A stretch of 40,580 bases of DNA, from NCBI GenBank assembly GCA_016198185.1, contig JACQJD010000037.1, positions 1 to 40,580 of the forward strand. The letters run 5' to 3'. Numbering within the stretch: position 1 is the first letter of the stretch; the number at the start of each line of letters is the position of its first letter. The notes beneath the pieces were generated by a model. It was not told the origin of the DNA and did not search any database. It worked only from the letters and a program-made list of their open reading frames with translations. Positions 31,528 through 39,676 of the stretch are shown piece after piece. The DNA is from Deltaproteobacteria bacterium (GTDB lineage Bacteria; Bdellovibrionota; JACOXK01; 2-02-FULL-40-11). Both the position numbers and the translations under genes were made by a program.

Positions 31528-33498
31528 TTAAAAATCGGCCTCAACCCCACTGGCAACGCTAAAATCATCTATTTTCGGGGAATACGATCCATCCAAGTAC
31601 CATCTCCATGGGTCTACCATCACCATCAGCCGACTTCCAAACCGTTTTCGTGAGGCTGGAAAATAAATTGGAAATTCCCCAATCATAGGCCCTTGAATGT
31701 AACTTGAAAGTCGAAAGTGATCGATCTCAAACCCACTTTGAAAGCGGCCCCGTAAACCAAGTTCATTTTGAATCAAATCGCTTTTTGAAAAAAAAACAAT
31801 TTCTTCTTCTTTTTTCTCAAAATCCGAAAACCAGGGCACGCGATAACTCATTTCTGATTGATACATCACAGAATCCCATAAAATAGCGGGCTCCAAAGAA
31901 GCAATATTTTCAAGCCCCGGCTTAAAATGGGCTTGCGCTCGATGTTCCAATCTTAAATCTCCCCCTAAATATTGCGCTTCATAAGCAAGCCCAGATCTCA
32001 CATCAATCTCAGATTGAATATTGATTCCAGCATCTCCATTCAAAGAAGTTAAACCATCCACCCGAAAACCGCTGATCCATTGAAACTCATGCGCCTTTTT
32101 TATTTGGTAAAGCGGAACAATGGCTTGTTGATCAATATGAAAAAACAAATACCCAATATCTGCGTCGCTTTCTAAACGATCACGAATACCTAATGCAATG
32201 CCTGTCTGACCCGGAAAATAATCTGATGGCGCATAAGACAAAGCCGCAGCAACGGCTGCATACTGCGCAATGCCATCTTGTCCAAGCGTCAATTGAAGAT
32301 GGACATCTTCATTCGCCTCCGGAGACAAACGAACGCCCATGCTGTTTAGAATAGGATCTGCCAAAGGATCAATCTCCGAAGGATCTCCTGCCACGGCTTC
32401 AATATTAAACAAATAAAAAGAACTCGCCAATCGAGCGATCGTACGCCCATAGGGTTTGGAAAGACCGTAAGATAAAGCGATATCTTCTTCTCCCTGATCT
32501 AAAGCAAGTGCCCCTTCCAAATTTTTTGAACTTTGCAAAACGTCATAATTAATTTTGTGAATGACATTGGCATTATCAATATCCGTCATCACGGTGGTTG
32601 CATGTCTTGAAAGCTCATAGATCGTCGTATAATCCACCACATAGACATCTGAAAAACCAAGTTTCTGTGAGATTTTTCCTAATGCAGATGCAATGTCTCG
32701 ACAGACACCTGCTGCCTCATGACGATTTTGAGTCACACCAAATTTTTGTTTTTGATAAGCAACCGTTAACATCTGTCCAACAGAAACATCCTCCCCCACC
32801 ACACGCCAAGGTTTATAGGTTGTATCTTGACTTCGTTTTTCATCATAATTATTCAAGAAGAGCCGCCCATAAACTTGGATCAATAATAACTTCTCAGATG
32901 TACTCAAAAGATGCCCTTGGTTAATCGCAGTCAACTTTTCAAAAAAAAGATTTTCGTAAGCGCCCTCTGTTTTTGCCTGTTCTCCTTGAGAAAATGTTTG
33001 ATGAAAGGCTTGTATCACCTTGAGATTGCTTTCACTGAGTTGGCTTAAGACCCCCACCACAGACCTACGGCGATCCCGATAATTAGGATCTGAAAGATCC
33101 ATGTAAAACAAAGGATCCCCTTTCAAAAGAGTTACAGAATGATCCAAATAGGTCGACATTTCTGAAAGTGCCCTGCGATACTCCAGCTCATTGAGAATAA
33201 GCCCCCCCTGTTGTGTTAGAAAGATATCCTTAAAAAAGATTTTTTGAAGCCCTATATAATTTGAAATGAATTGAACAGCTACATCGGTCAATTCAAAGCC
33301 TGACTCCTTTAAAGAAATATGGCTTTCGAAAAGATTTCCAACGGCCTCACGATGGCCTGTGCGAAGCCAAAACGTCAGTTGTGTTTTTTCATCTTTATCT
33401 AAAAGAGGCTCTTCTGGCGGATTTGCAAAACAAAACAACGATAGAAAACTTAATGGTCCAACAATCCAGCCAATTTTAAAACACAACGACTGTTTCAA
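31528..33498 (-). CDS. Exported transglutaminase-like protein with C-terminal barrel-like region
   Basis: 656 residues with a signal peptide (cleavage after CFA near residue 26). The helical N-terminal half leads to a segment with a possible papain-like/transglutaminase triad: Cys266 in AGVCRDIA, His299 in RHATTVMTD and Asp319 in HKINYD. The C-terminal about 250 residues alternate in the manner of an outer-membrane beta-barrel and end in VEADF with a terminal Phe, the usual barrel-assembly signal. So it may be an outer-membrane protein carrying a periplasmic cysteine-protease or transglutaminase-like domain. The triad assignment is by pattern only. TTG 33498 is the earliest possible start; AAGGGA directly abuts it, so the start is uncertain. 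It is followed by a strong inverted repeat. Confidence 0.75.
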   Translation of the reverse strand: MKQSLCFKIGWIVGPLSFLSLFCFANPPEEPLLDKDEKTQLTFWLRTGHREAVGNLFESHISLKESGFELTDVAVQFISNYIGLQKIFFKDIFLTQQGGLILNELEYRRALSEMSTYLDHSVTLLKGDPLFYMDLSDPNYRDRRRSVVGVLSQLSESNLKVIQAFHQTFSQGEQAKTEGAYENLFFEKLTAINQGHLLSTSEKLLLIQVYGRLFLNNYDEKRSQDTTYKPWRVVGEDVSVGQMLTVAYQKQKFGVTQNRHEAAGVCRDIASALGKISQKLGFSDVYVVDYTTIYELSRHATTVMTDIDNANVIHKINYDVLQSSKNLEGALALDQGEEDIALSYGLSKPYGRTIARLASSFYLFNIEAVAGDPSEIDPLADPILNSMGVRLSPEANEDVHLQLTLGQDGIAQYAAVAAALSYAPSDYFPGQTGIALGIRDRLESDADIGYLFFHIDQQAIVPLYQIKKAHEFQWISGFRVDGLTSLNGDAGINIQSEIDVRSGLAYEAQYLGGDLRLEHRAQAHFKPGLENIASLEPAILWDSVMYQSEMSYRVPWFSDFEKKEEEIVFFSKSDLIQNELGLRGRFQSGFEIDHFRLSSYIQGPMIGEFPIYFPASRKRFGSRLMVMVDPWRWYLDGSYSPKIDDFSVASGVEADF

Positions 33499-33576
33499 TC
33501 CCTTGCCCGAACACCCTCAACAGATTCCAAACAATCATGCCCATAATCTAATATCAAGAGAATCATGATAAAAATG

Positions 33577-33612
33577 CAAAGAATCTTTCCACGTACGTGA
33601 AAAGATTCTTTG
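33577..33612 (-). terminator. Intrinsic terminator of the 33646-34041 gene
   Basis: A 36-nt near-perfect palindrome (CAAAGAATC...GATTCTTTG around ACGTACGT, one mismatch). On the minus strand it is followed by CATTTTTATC. It lies 34 nt past the stop codon of the membrane-protein gene. Confidence 0.7.
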
Positions 33613-33645
33613 TTGAAAGATAAGCTTAGAAAAATGGCTGAAGAA

Positions 33646-34041
33646 CTAAAAAAAGTTTTTGGTTCCCCAAAGAAAATAATGAACCAAGGCAGAAGCAATG
33701 GCTAAGATCCCCAAAGGTAATTGAAGAGGGGTCATTTTTTGACTGATCTGATACAGAACCGGAACTTGTGGCTTCACATTTGAAAATGCCAACCAAAATC
33801 CGATCAGCAAAGCTGCCATTCCGGGAATGAGATCTCCAACAAATTGTTCTGTTCCCAGAGGATAAAAAAGAGCAAGCGCTCCACCCACAAAACAAAAAAT
33901 ACCTAATAAAATTTGAACTGGAGCCATTTTATTAAGTAAATTTCGGTGTTCATAATGATGGATTGCATACCAGGACCATACCGCAAAGATCCCTGCCAAT
34001 CCCACACCATAGGTCATTGCCCAAAATGTGATCTTATACAT
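33646..34041 (-). CDS. Small inner-membrane protein with about four helices
   Basis: Family not recognised. 131 residues with four hydrophobic segments: about 8-28 (GVGLAGIFAVWSWYAI), 40-60 (PVQILLGIFCFVGGALALFY), 68-88 (LIPGMAALLIGFWLAF) and 105-125 (LPLGILAIASALVHYFLW). There are few polar residues inside the helices, so it is unlikely to be a transporter on its own. ATG 34041 has GGAGG 6 nt upstream. It is transcribed alone, from a good promoter (TTGACA-18-TACACT) whose start point falls inside the palindrome ACTAACGTTAGT, and ends at an intrinsic terminator. A dedicated repressor is therefore likely, though none is encoded next to it. Confidence 0.82.
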   Translation of the reverse strand: MYKITFWAMTYGVGLAGIFAVWSWYAIHHYEHRNLLNKMAPVQILLGIFCFVGGALALFYPLGTEQFVGDLIPGMAALLIGFWLAFSNVKPQVPVLYQISQKMTPLQLPLGILAIASALVHYFLWGTKNFF

Positions 34042-34100
34042 AGTTAACCTCCACAGGCTTTAGCCGCCTTGTAAATGCATTTCGTCATACAACAAACCTT

Positions 34101-34112
34101 ACTAACGTTAGT
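34101..34112. promoter_or_regulatory. Perfect 12-bp palindrome at a transcription start (operator candidate)
   Basis: ACTAACGTTAGT overlaps the -10 box (34115-34110) and predicted start of the membrane-protein gene. The half-site style resembles TetR-family operators; the protein that binds it is not known. Confidence 0.5.
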
Positions 34113-34139
34113 GTAGAAGAAATTTTTCGGTTCTGTCAA
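34110..34139 (-). promoter_or_regulatory. Predicted promoter of the 4-TM protein gene
   Basis: Minus strand: -35 TTGACA (34139-34134), 18 nt, -10 TACACT (34115-34110), leader of about 62 nt. Confidence 0.6.
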
Positions 34140-34166
34140 ATAGTTCGCTTAATATGACTAAATAAA

Positions 34167-34182
34167 TGGCATAAACATTGCA
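34167..34182 (+). promoter_or_regulatory. Sigma-54 (-24/-12) promoter of a 27-residue peptide gene
   Basis: TGGCATAAACATTGCA matches TGGCAC-N5-TTGCA with exact spacing. The predicted start is near 34193, followed by AGAAGGA (34196-34202) and ATG at 34209. The layout is the same as at 13281-13319. Confidence 0.78.
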
Positions 34183-34208
34183 AGTAATTAAAATTAGAAG
34201 GATTTTTT

Positions 34209-34292
34209 ATGAAAATAATACTAGCATCTATGGCGATGATCCTTGGAATCATCAATATTTACATGGGGTTAAAGAATATTCGTCGTTTTTAA
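34209..34292 (+). CDS. 27-residue single-helix membrane peptide under sigma-54 control
   Basis: ATG 34209 to TAA 34290-34292, with AGAAGGA 6 nt upstream. The product has one hydrophobic helix (IILASMAMILGIINIYMGL) and a basic tail (KNIRRF), the layout of small regulatory membrane peptides with the C-terminus in the cytoplasm. It is too short for routine gene finding, but a near-consensus sigma-54 promoter and a well-placed Shine-Dalgarno directly precede it, and no longer gene on the plus strand follows that could own the promoter. It may modulate a membrane partner, perhaps a stress or envelope complex; the partner is unknown. Confidence 0.6.
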   Translation: MKIILASMAMILGIINIYMGLKNIRRF

Positions 34293-34353
34293 TACCTGTC
34301 TGTTTGGTGTCAAATTGCTCAATATTGATTAAAAAATAGACGCTTTTTTAAGC

Positions 34354-35676
34354 CTACGAACCAGAACTGATCGTTCCTTTTAGATCATACGTATACGCTT
34401 TATTGAATCGCACGGGATAAAACTGGCCTACCTGTAACGCTTTGTCAGATGCGACATAGACATGGCCATCGATATCTGGCGCTTGCCCCTCATAGCGCCC
34501 CTGGTAAAGGGTTGAGGACTCCTGCCAATTTTCAATTAATACGGAGGCAGTGGATCCCACCTTTTTTTGATGGTGTTTACGTGAAATTTCAGACTGAACC
34601 ATCATTAATTTTTCTTTACGCTTTTCTTTCACTTTTTGGTCGATTTGACCTTTTAATGTCTCCGCATGGGTGCCTTCTTCCTGTGAATAGGTAAAAACCC
34701 CAACATGGTCAAATTCCATTTGCTTCACAAAGCCATAGAGGGTCTCAAAATGTTCCGCTGATTCACCTGGATAACCCGTCATAAAGGAAGTTCGTAAGGT
34801 TAACTTGTCGATGCGATTTCGTAATTCATCAATCAGATTTAAAATCATGGTTTGATTCACACCTCGACGCATCGATTGTAAAATATCATTGTGAATGTGC
34901 TGTAAAGGCAAATCCAAATACTTGCATATCTTTTCTTCACTGGAAATGAATTCAATCAGCTCAGAAGAAATTTTATCCGGGTAGCAATACAACAACCGAA
35001 TCCACTTTAAATCTTTGATTGTAACCAGCTTTTTTAAAAGAGCCGACAAGGTTGTTTTCGCATCTTTCAGATCTGTCCCATAAGACGTTAAATCTTGCCC
35101 AATTAAATTTAATTCTCTAACACCCAGGGCTACAAGTCTCTGGGCTTCTTCCTGTAGATTTTCAATGCTTTGGCTCTTTTGCAGACCTCTCATCGTCGGA
35201 ATAATGCAAAAACCACATTTTCGGTTGCACCCCTCTGTGATTTTTAAGTATGCGGTGTAAAAAGGCATCGAATTGATCCGAGGTGCATCGTAAGCATGAA
35301 TATAGGAGGGGATGGAGTAGTTGCCGCGTTGCTCAGATTCGACAATGCTTGCAATTTTATAATATTCACCCGTTCCAATAAAATGATCCACTTCGGGCAA
35401 AAGTACTTCAATTTCTTTTTGATAGCGCTGCGCCAAACACCCTGCCACCACTAACTTTTTAAGCTTTCCCGTTTTTTTAAATTCAGACACTTCCAGGATC
35501 GTATCGATAGATTCTTTTTTGGCATCCTGAATAAATGCGCAGGAATTAACCACAATCAGTTCTGCCTCCTGTGGTTCATCGGTATACTCATAAAAATGCT
35601 CGAGCAAAGAACCAAACATGACTTCAGAGTCAACGCGGTTTTTAGGACACCCTAAGGTAATAAAATGAAACTTCAT
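34354..35676 (-). CDS. rimO: Ribosomal protein S12 methylthiotransferase RimO
   Basis: Radical-SAM enzyme that adds a methylthio group to the conserved Asp of ribosomal protein S12. ATG 35676 gives 440 residues starting MKFHFITLGCPKNRVDSE, the standard N-terminus; the frame is open farther upstream but would add an atypical stretch. The UPF0004 domain supplies the auxiliary cluster cysteines (LGCPKN, NSCAF, AGCLAQR). The radical-SAM motif is C-x3-C-x2-C in EGCNRKCGFC. The C-terminal TRAM domain covers about the last 65 residues (GSTASVLIEN onward). LGCPKN with VDSE separates RimO from MiaB. It has its own promoter although ftsK lies upstream on the same strand. A weak GCTT/AAGC hairpin followed by a T-rich stretch lies just past the stop. 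Confidence 0.95.
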   Translation of the reverse strand: MKFHFITLGCPKNRVDSEVMFGSLLEHFYEYTDEPQEAELIVVNSCAFIQDAKKESIDTILEVSEFKKTGKLKKLVVAGCLAQRYQKEIEVLLPEVDHFIGTGEYYKIASIVESEQRGNYSIPSYIHAYDAPRINSMPFYTAYLKITEGCNRKCGFCIIPTMRGLQKSQSIENLQEEAQRLVALGVRELNLIGQDLTSYGTDLKDAKTTLSALLKKLVTIKDLKWIRLLYCYPDKISSELIEFISSEEKICKYLDLPLQHIHNDILQSMRRGVNQTMILNLIDELRNRIDKLTLRTSFMTGYPGESAEHFETLYGFVKQMEFDHVGVFTYSQEEGTHAETLKGQIDQKVKEKRKEKLMMVQSEISRKHHQKKVGSTASVLIENWQESSTLYQGRYEGQAPDIDGHVYVASDKALQVGQFYPVRFNKAYTYDLKGTISSGS

Positions 35677-35702
35677 ATCGAAAATGGGGTAAAAGGTGAG
35701 CA

Positions 35703-35731
35703 AAAGTAGCATACCCCATGACAAGTGTCAA
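35703..35731 (-). promoter_or_regulatory. Predicted promoter of rimO
   Basis: Minus strand: perfect -35 TTGACA (35731-35726), 17 nt, -10 TACTTT (35708-35703). It sits immediately after the ftsK stop; leader of about 20 nt. Confidence 0.6.
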
Positions 35732-35735
35732 AATG

Positions 35736-38216
35736 CTAATCCGGGTTATGGATGAGGACTTCCCTCGGCTTCGCCCCATCCGCCGGGCCTACCAATCCTT
35801 CTGCTTCCATTTGTTCAATCATCCGTGCCGCACGATTGTAGCCAATTCGCAATCTTCGTTGAATCATTGAAATCGAGGCATATTTCATCTTTGAAACAAG
35901 GTTGACTGCTTCTTCATAAAGACCATCGTCTTCTTCCTGAAATTCAACATCGCCTTCTTCTTTTTTTGAAGATAAAATTTCTTCATTATATTCTGGCTCC
36001 CCTTGCTCTCGCAAATATGAAACAATATCTTTAATTTCTTGGTCAGAAACATAGGCCCCATGAATACGAATCAATCGCGAAATGCCGGGTTTTAAAAACA
36101 ACATATCTCCACCACCTAAAAGTTTTTCAGCCCCCATAGAATCCAAGATGGTCCGAGAATCCACTTTGGTCGACGTTTGAAATGAAATACGGGCTGGGAA
36201 ATTTGCCTTAATCAACCCTGTTAAAACATCCACGGACGGTCTTTGCGTGGCCACCAAAAGATGAATCCCAGCAGCACGCGCCATCTGTGTTAAACGCGCA
36301 ATGGAAAGCTCCACTTCTTTAGAAGCCACCATCATCAAATCCGCAAGCTCATCAATCACGATCACCACATAAGGAAGTTGATCGGGTAGTTCAAATGGAT
36401 CCATTTCATCATTTTCAATTTCTTGAGCAAATAAAGCTTCTAGTTCTTCTTTGGGTGTATCTTCTATTTTTTTATTGTAGCTATCAATATTCCGTACAGA
36501 AAGACGACTCATAATCGTATACCGTTTTTCCATCTCCAGAACAGCCCATTTCAAAGCTTGTGCCGCTTTTTTAGGATCCGTCACCACTGGAAGCAGCAAA
36601 TGAGGAATTTTATCATACATGGAAAGTTCCAACATCTTGGGATCAATCATAAGAAATCTCAATTGATCAGGTGTATATCGAAACAGAAAACTACAAATCA
36701 AAGAATTAATAAAAACAGATTTTCCAGACCCGGTAGCACCCGCAACCAACAAATGGGGCATCCGTGCCAAATCGGCAATCAAAGGTTCTCCTGAAATAGA
36801 CTTACCCAGTGCCAATGGCAAACGATACTTTAAACTTTTAAACTCATTGTTTAATAAAATTTCCTTGAGCTTGACGAGTTGTCGATTGTCATTGGGAAGT
36901 TCAATCCCAACCACAGATTTTCCTGGAATAGGAGCAACAATTCTCACAGAAAGCGCACTCAATGCTAAAGATAAATCATCCGCTAAATTAACAATACGAC
37001 TCACTTTAACCCCAGCCGCAGGTTCAAATTCATAAACGGTAATCACAGGTCCTGGGCGAACTTCCACCACCCGCCCTTCTACATTAAAATCTTTTAGTTT
37101 TTGTTCTAAAATTTTTGAATTTTGAAGAAGGGTTTCACGATCTATCTCAATTTCTTCGTGAATCTCTGAATCTGCCAATAAGTTCAGTGTTGGAAGCTTA
37201 AAATTACCCCTAGGACGAACATAATCAAAATTGAGTCTCGAATTTTTCTTTTTTTTTACTCTTGCTTGAGCACTTGGCTCAACAATGACGGGATCTTCAT
37301 GAATGGACTGCGCTTCGATTGATTCTTCAAGCTCAGAGGCAGGGTCATCTTCCATATATTCAATCGCTTGCGCTCCCTGCGCGGGGGGCACATCTTCAGG
37401 AGGAAGGGGTGGCAAGTCCTCAGGCTCTGTCTCGTAGTAAACCTCTTCAACATTCTCCTCGGGTACATTTTCCTCTGCCATCGTTTCTGCATCCTCAGGC
37501 TCTCCCTCCTCATATTCAATCTCAGACGGTTCTACTCCAACAGGAGGTTCAACTTCAGCAAGAGGCTGATTTTGATACGTTACAATTTTTGTTTGTGGCG
37601 TTTTTTTCAATTTCGAAAAAGGAGAAAACAATAAACCGAGGAGCTTCTTAAAGGTTAACTCTCTAAAAAAAGCAGGAAGCCCCTGAAACAAGAAAGAGAA
37701 GAACCCTAAATAGGAAAATTCCAAAGCCAATATCAAGTTGATCAAAAGTCCCCCAATGACAACGATATAGGTTCCTGTCCTATTAAAATACGGGAGCATC
37801 CAAGACGTAAAAATATGCCCTACCAATCCACCCGCCAAGAGCCTCTGATCTTTCAAGGTAATCATGTCAAAAACCAATGAAAACAAGGCACAAGAAAAAA
37901 TCATGAGCATGACAAACCCAAATAATTTTATAAACTTTTTTTCAACGCGATATGGGAAAAAACAAAGATAGGCAAAAAACAAAATAATCCCCAATAACCA
38001 ATAGGCAGAAAGCCCAAAAACTTGAAATAAGGCATCGGCCGTGTAAGACCCCACCAAACCTGTTAAATTTTTCACTTCGGAAGAAGTCGCCACACTGTTT
38101 AAAGAAGGATCTGTAGGCTGATACGATATGAGGCTTAAGGCCACAAATGCAAAAAAACATAAAAAAACAATAGCCCAGATTTCTTTACGATCTTTTTGGG
38201 ATTTTATGATTGCCAT
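35736..38216 (-). CDS. ftsK: DNA translocase FtsK
   Basis: Septum-located motor that pumps chromosome ends and links segregation to division. 826 residues: a membrane domain with four or five helices (about 12-180), a linker of about 215-330 that is strikingly acidic and proline-rich (EYEEGEPEDAETMAEE and similar), then the RecA-like motor with Walker A GATGSGKSVFIN (Lys499), Walker B VIVIDELADLMM and the ATQRPSVDV segment. The C-terminal gamma winged-helix (ISMIQRRLRIGYNRAARMIE) recognises KOPS-type polarity sequences. ATG 38216 has AAAGG 6-7 nt upstream. It is divergent from suhB, with overlapping -35 boxes. The length and all domains are complete. Confidence 0.97.
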   Translation of the reverse strand: MAIIKSQKDRKEIWAIVFLCFFAFVALSLISYQPTDPSLNSVATSSEVKNLTGLVGSYTADALFQVFGLSAYWLLGIILFFAYLCFFPYRVEKKFIKLFGFVMLMIFSCALFSLVFDMITLKDQRLLAGGLVGHIFTSWMLPYFNRTGTYIVVIGGLLINLILALEFSYLGFFSFLFQGLPAFFRELTFKKLLGLLFSPFSKLKKTPQTKIVTYQNQPLAEVEPPVGVEPSEIEYEEGEPEDAETMAEENVPEENVEEVYYETEPEDLPPLPPEDVPPAQGAQAIEYMEDDPASELEESIEAQSIHEDPVIVEPSAQARVKKKKNSRLNFDYVRPRGNFKLPTLNLLADSEIHEEIEIDRETLLQNSKILEQKLKDFNVEGRVVEVRPGPVITVYEFEPAAGVKVSRIVNLADDLSLALSALSVRIVAPIPGKSVVGIELPNDNRQLVKLKEILLNNEFKSLKYRLPLALGKSISGEPLIADLARMPHLLVAGATGSGKSVFINSLICSFLFRYTPDQLRFLMIDPKMLELSMYDKIPHLLLPVVTDPKKAAQALKWAVLEMEKRYTIMSRLSVRNIDSYNKKIEDTPKEELEALFAQEIENDEMDPFELPDQLPYVVIVIDELADLMMVASKEVELSIARLTQMARAAGIHLLVATQRPSVDVLTGLIKANFPARISFQTSTKVDSRTILDSMGAEKLLGGGDMLFLKPGISRLIRIHGAYVSDQEIKDIVSYLREQGEPEYNEEILSSKKEEGDVEFQEEDDGLYEEAVNLVSKMKYASISMIQRRLRIGYNRAARMIEQMEAEGLVGPADGAKPREVLIHNPD

Positions 38217-38254
38217 GAAGAACCTTTAGACCTGAAAACTACGTAACTTATTTA

Positions 38255-38283
38255 AGTGTAAGGACTTTTTTTGACCTTGTCAA
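38255..38283 (-). promoter_or_regulatory. Predicted promoter of ftsK
   Basis: Minus strand: perfect -35 TTGACA (38283-38278), 17 nt, -10 TACACT (38260-38255), leader of about 32 nt with a Shine-Dalgarno. The suhB -35 lies within its spacer, directly adjacent to this -35. Confidence 0.6.
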
Positions 38284-38299
38284 ACTCATTTGATAGTGT
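38271..38299 (+). promoter_or_regulatory. Predicted promoter of suhB
   Basis: -35 TTGACC (38271-38276), 17 nt, -10 TAGTGT (38294-38299), 6 nt to ATG 38306, so the transcript is predicted leaderless. The two divergent -35 boxes together form TTGACCTTGTCAA. Confidence 0.55.
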
Positions 38300-38305
38300 G
38301 AATGA

Positions 38306-39088
38306 ATGCAAGATATTGCTAAATTTCAAACCATCGCCCTAGAGGCTGCTAAAATAGGCGGCAAAATTTTAAAAAAATTCTTTTCACGATCTTTAGATTT
38401 TCGCTTAAAAAAAAATGCCGGCATTGTAACCCTCGCCGACCAATTGTCTGAGCAAAAAATAATCTCTTTCTTGAAATCAAAATTCCCAACCCATGAAATT
38501 CTAGCTGAAGAAAGTGGCCTTCATCACAAAAAGTCATCCTTTCGATGGATTATTGATCCTTTAGATGGGACCACCAACTTTGCACATCATATTCCTTTTT
38601 TCTGTACTTCCATCGCATTAGAACAAGAACATCGCATCATTGTCGCAGCCGTTTATGATCCCATTCACGAAAATATGTATTCAGCTTCTCTGGGAAAAGG
38701 GGCTTACTGTAATCAAAAGAAAATCCATGTTTCAAAAACAAAACACCTCAACCGTAGTCTTTTGGCCACAGGGTTTGCTTATCAAAAAGGATCCATCTTA
38801 AAAAAGGAAATGTCGCATTGGCTCCCCTTTCTAGAACAATCCCACGGAATCAGACGATCTGGTTCTGCAGTCTGGGATTTATGCCAAGTCGCCTGTGGAC
38901 ACTTTGATGGCTTTTGGGAAAGAGGGCTCCAGCCTTGGGATATGGCTGCAGGTAAATTACTCATTGAAGAAGCAGGGGGAAAAGTAAGTTGCTATCGCGG
39001 AACATCGCTTTCCATTTACAATCAAGAAATAATTGCTTCAAATGGTTTGATTCATCCCAAAATTCTAAAAATTTTAGAAAGCCCCTGA
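38306..39088 (+). CDS. suhB: Inositol monophosphatase family protein (SuhB-like)
   Basis: Mg-dependent phosphatase for inositol monophosphate and related sugar phosphates; in enterobacteria SuhB also assists rRNA transcription. The 260 residues are the full family length. Metal-binding motifs are complete: AEESG near residue 71, WIIDPLDGTTNF near 85-96, and WDMAAGKLLIEEAGG near 210. RRSGSAVWDLCQVACG supplies the usual substrate-site segment. There is no Shine-Dalgarno; the -10 box ends 6 nt before the ATG. The 3' end overlaps the convergent 39074-39676 gene by 15 nt. The physiological substrate cannot be told from sequence, since this family also includes CysQ-like and fructose-1,6-bisphosphatase-like members. 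Confidence 0.93.
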   Translation: MQDIAKFQTIALEAAKIGGKILKKFFSRSLDFRLKKNAGIVTLADQLSEQKIISFLKSKFPTHEILAEESGLHHKKSSFRWIIDPLDGTTNFAHHIPFFCTSIALEQEHRIIVAAVYDPIHENMYSASLGKGAYCNQKKIHVSKTKHLNRSLLATGFAYQKGSILKKEMSHWLPFLEQSHGIRRSGSAVWDLCQVACGHFDGFWERGLQPWDMAAGKLLIEEAGGKVSCYRGTSLSIYNQEIIASNGLIHPKILKILESP

Positions 39089-39676
39089 AGGGGGCTCTGC
39101 TTGGAGTATCAAACGAAATTCTTTAAGCTCGAGTTGAACTTTTATGAAATCGCTCTGCACAACATGCTTGACCATGCCTCCCAAAGGCACATTCTTGGCA
39201 TCAAGCCATGTTTCTAAAACAGAACGATCCATCTTATCCGTCAATGTCACCTGAGTGGTCTTAAAAGTTCCTGCAGACACCCCCATTTCAATCTCTTTTT
39301 GCCGTTCGGATATATCATAATCTGAAGCAGCCATCGGCGTCTCATTTCCATCTAAAACCAATTTTAACAAATGGCCGTTCTTCTTTGAAATCCAGGCTTG
39401 TAGGCTTTGCTTCCAAAGATCTGTATCGATTTGGACATCTACACAAACAGCATCTTTTTCTTCTGAAATAACTTTCTTTTTGAGGATTCCTTTTCCAAAC
39501 ATACCAGCTTGAATCGTATAAATGGCCTCTTCACCCATTTTCCATTCGATAATATTGTTCCTAGAAGAAATGGGTAACCCTACCTTGACAACCAATATGT
39601 CTGCATAAACACCCACGCTAAAACAAAAGAGACTGATACTTAGAAAAATTTTTTTCATGAATGCATTTTTTATCAT
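39074..39676 (-). CDS. Exported protein, possibly DUF3108-like
   Basis: 200 residues with a signal peptide (MKKIFLSISLFCFSVGVYA after a six-residue lead). The start is either ATG 39676, which forms an ATGA overlap with the upstream gene but is only 1 nt from AAAAGGAG, or ATG 39658, which gives the cleaner signal peptide. The mature part is beta-rich: it begins with strands (DILVVKVGLPISS, EWKMGEEAIYTIQAGMFG), has a central KKNGHLLKLVLDG strand pair, and ends LELKEF RLILQAEPP. This suggests a periplasmic beta-sandwich or lipid-binding shape like DUF3108 proteins; the match is weak. It is translationally coupled to the epimerase gene and overlaps suhB at its 3' end. Confidence 0.75.
   Translation of the reverse strand: MIKNAFMKKIFLSISLFCFSVGVYADILVVKVGLPISSRNNIIEWKMGEEAIYTIQAGMFGKGILKKKVISEEKDAVCVDVQIDTDLWKQSLQAWISKKNGHLLKLVLDGNETPMAASDYDISERQKEIEMGVSAGTFKTTQVTLTDKMDRSVLETWLDAKNVPLGGMVKHVVQSDFIKVQLELKEFRLILQAEPPSGAF

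Noticed and set aside
37015-37035. GGTTCAAATT stretch resembling a tRNA T-loop
   Set aside because: It lies inside ftsK in a conserved coding region, with no acceptor or anticodon stem around it.
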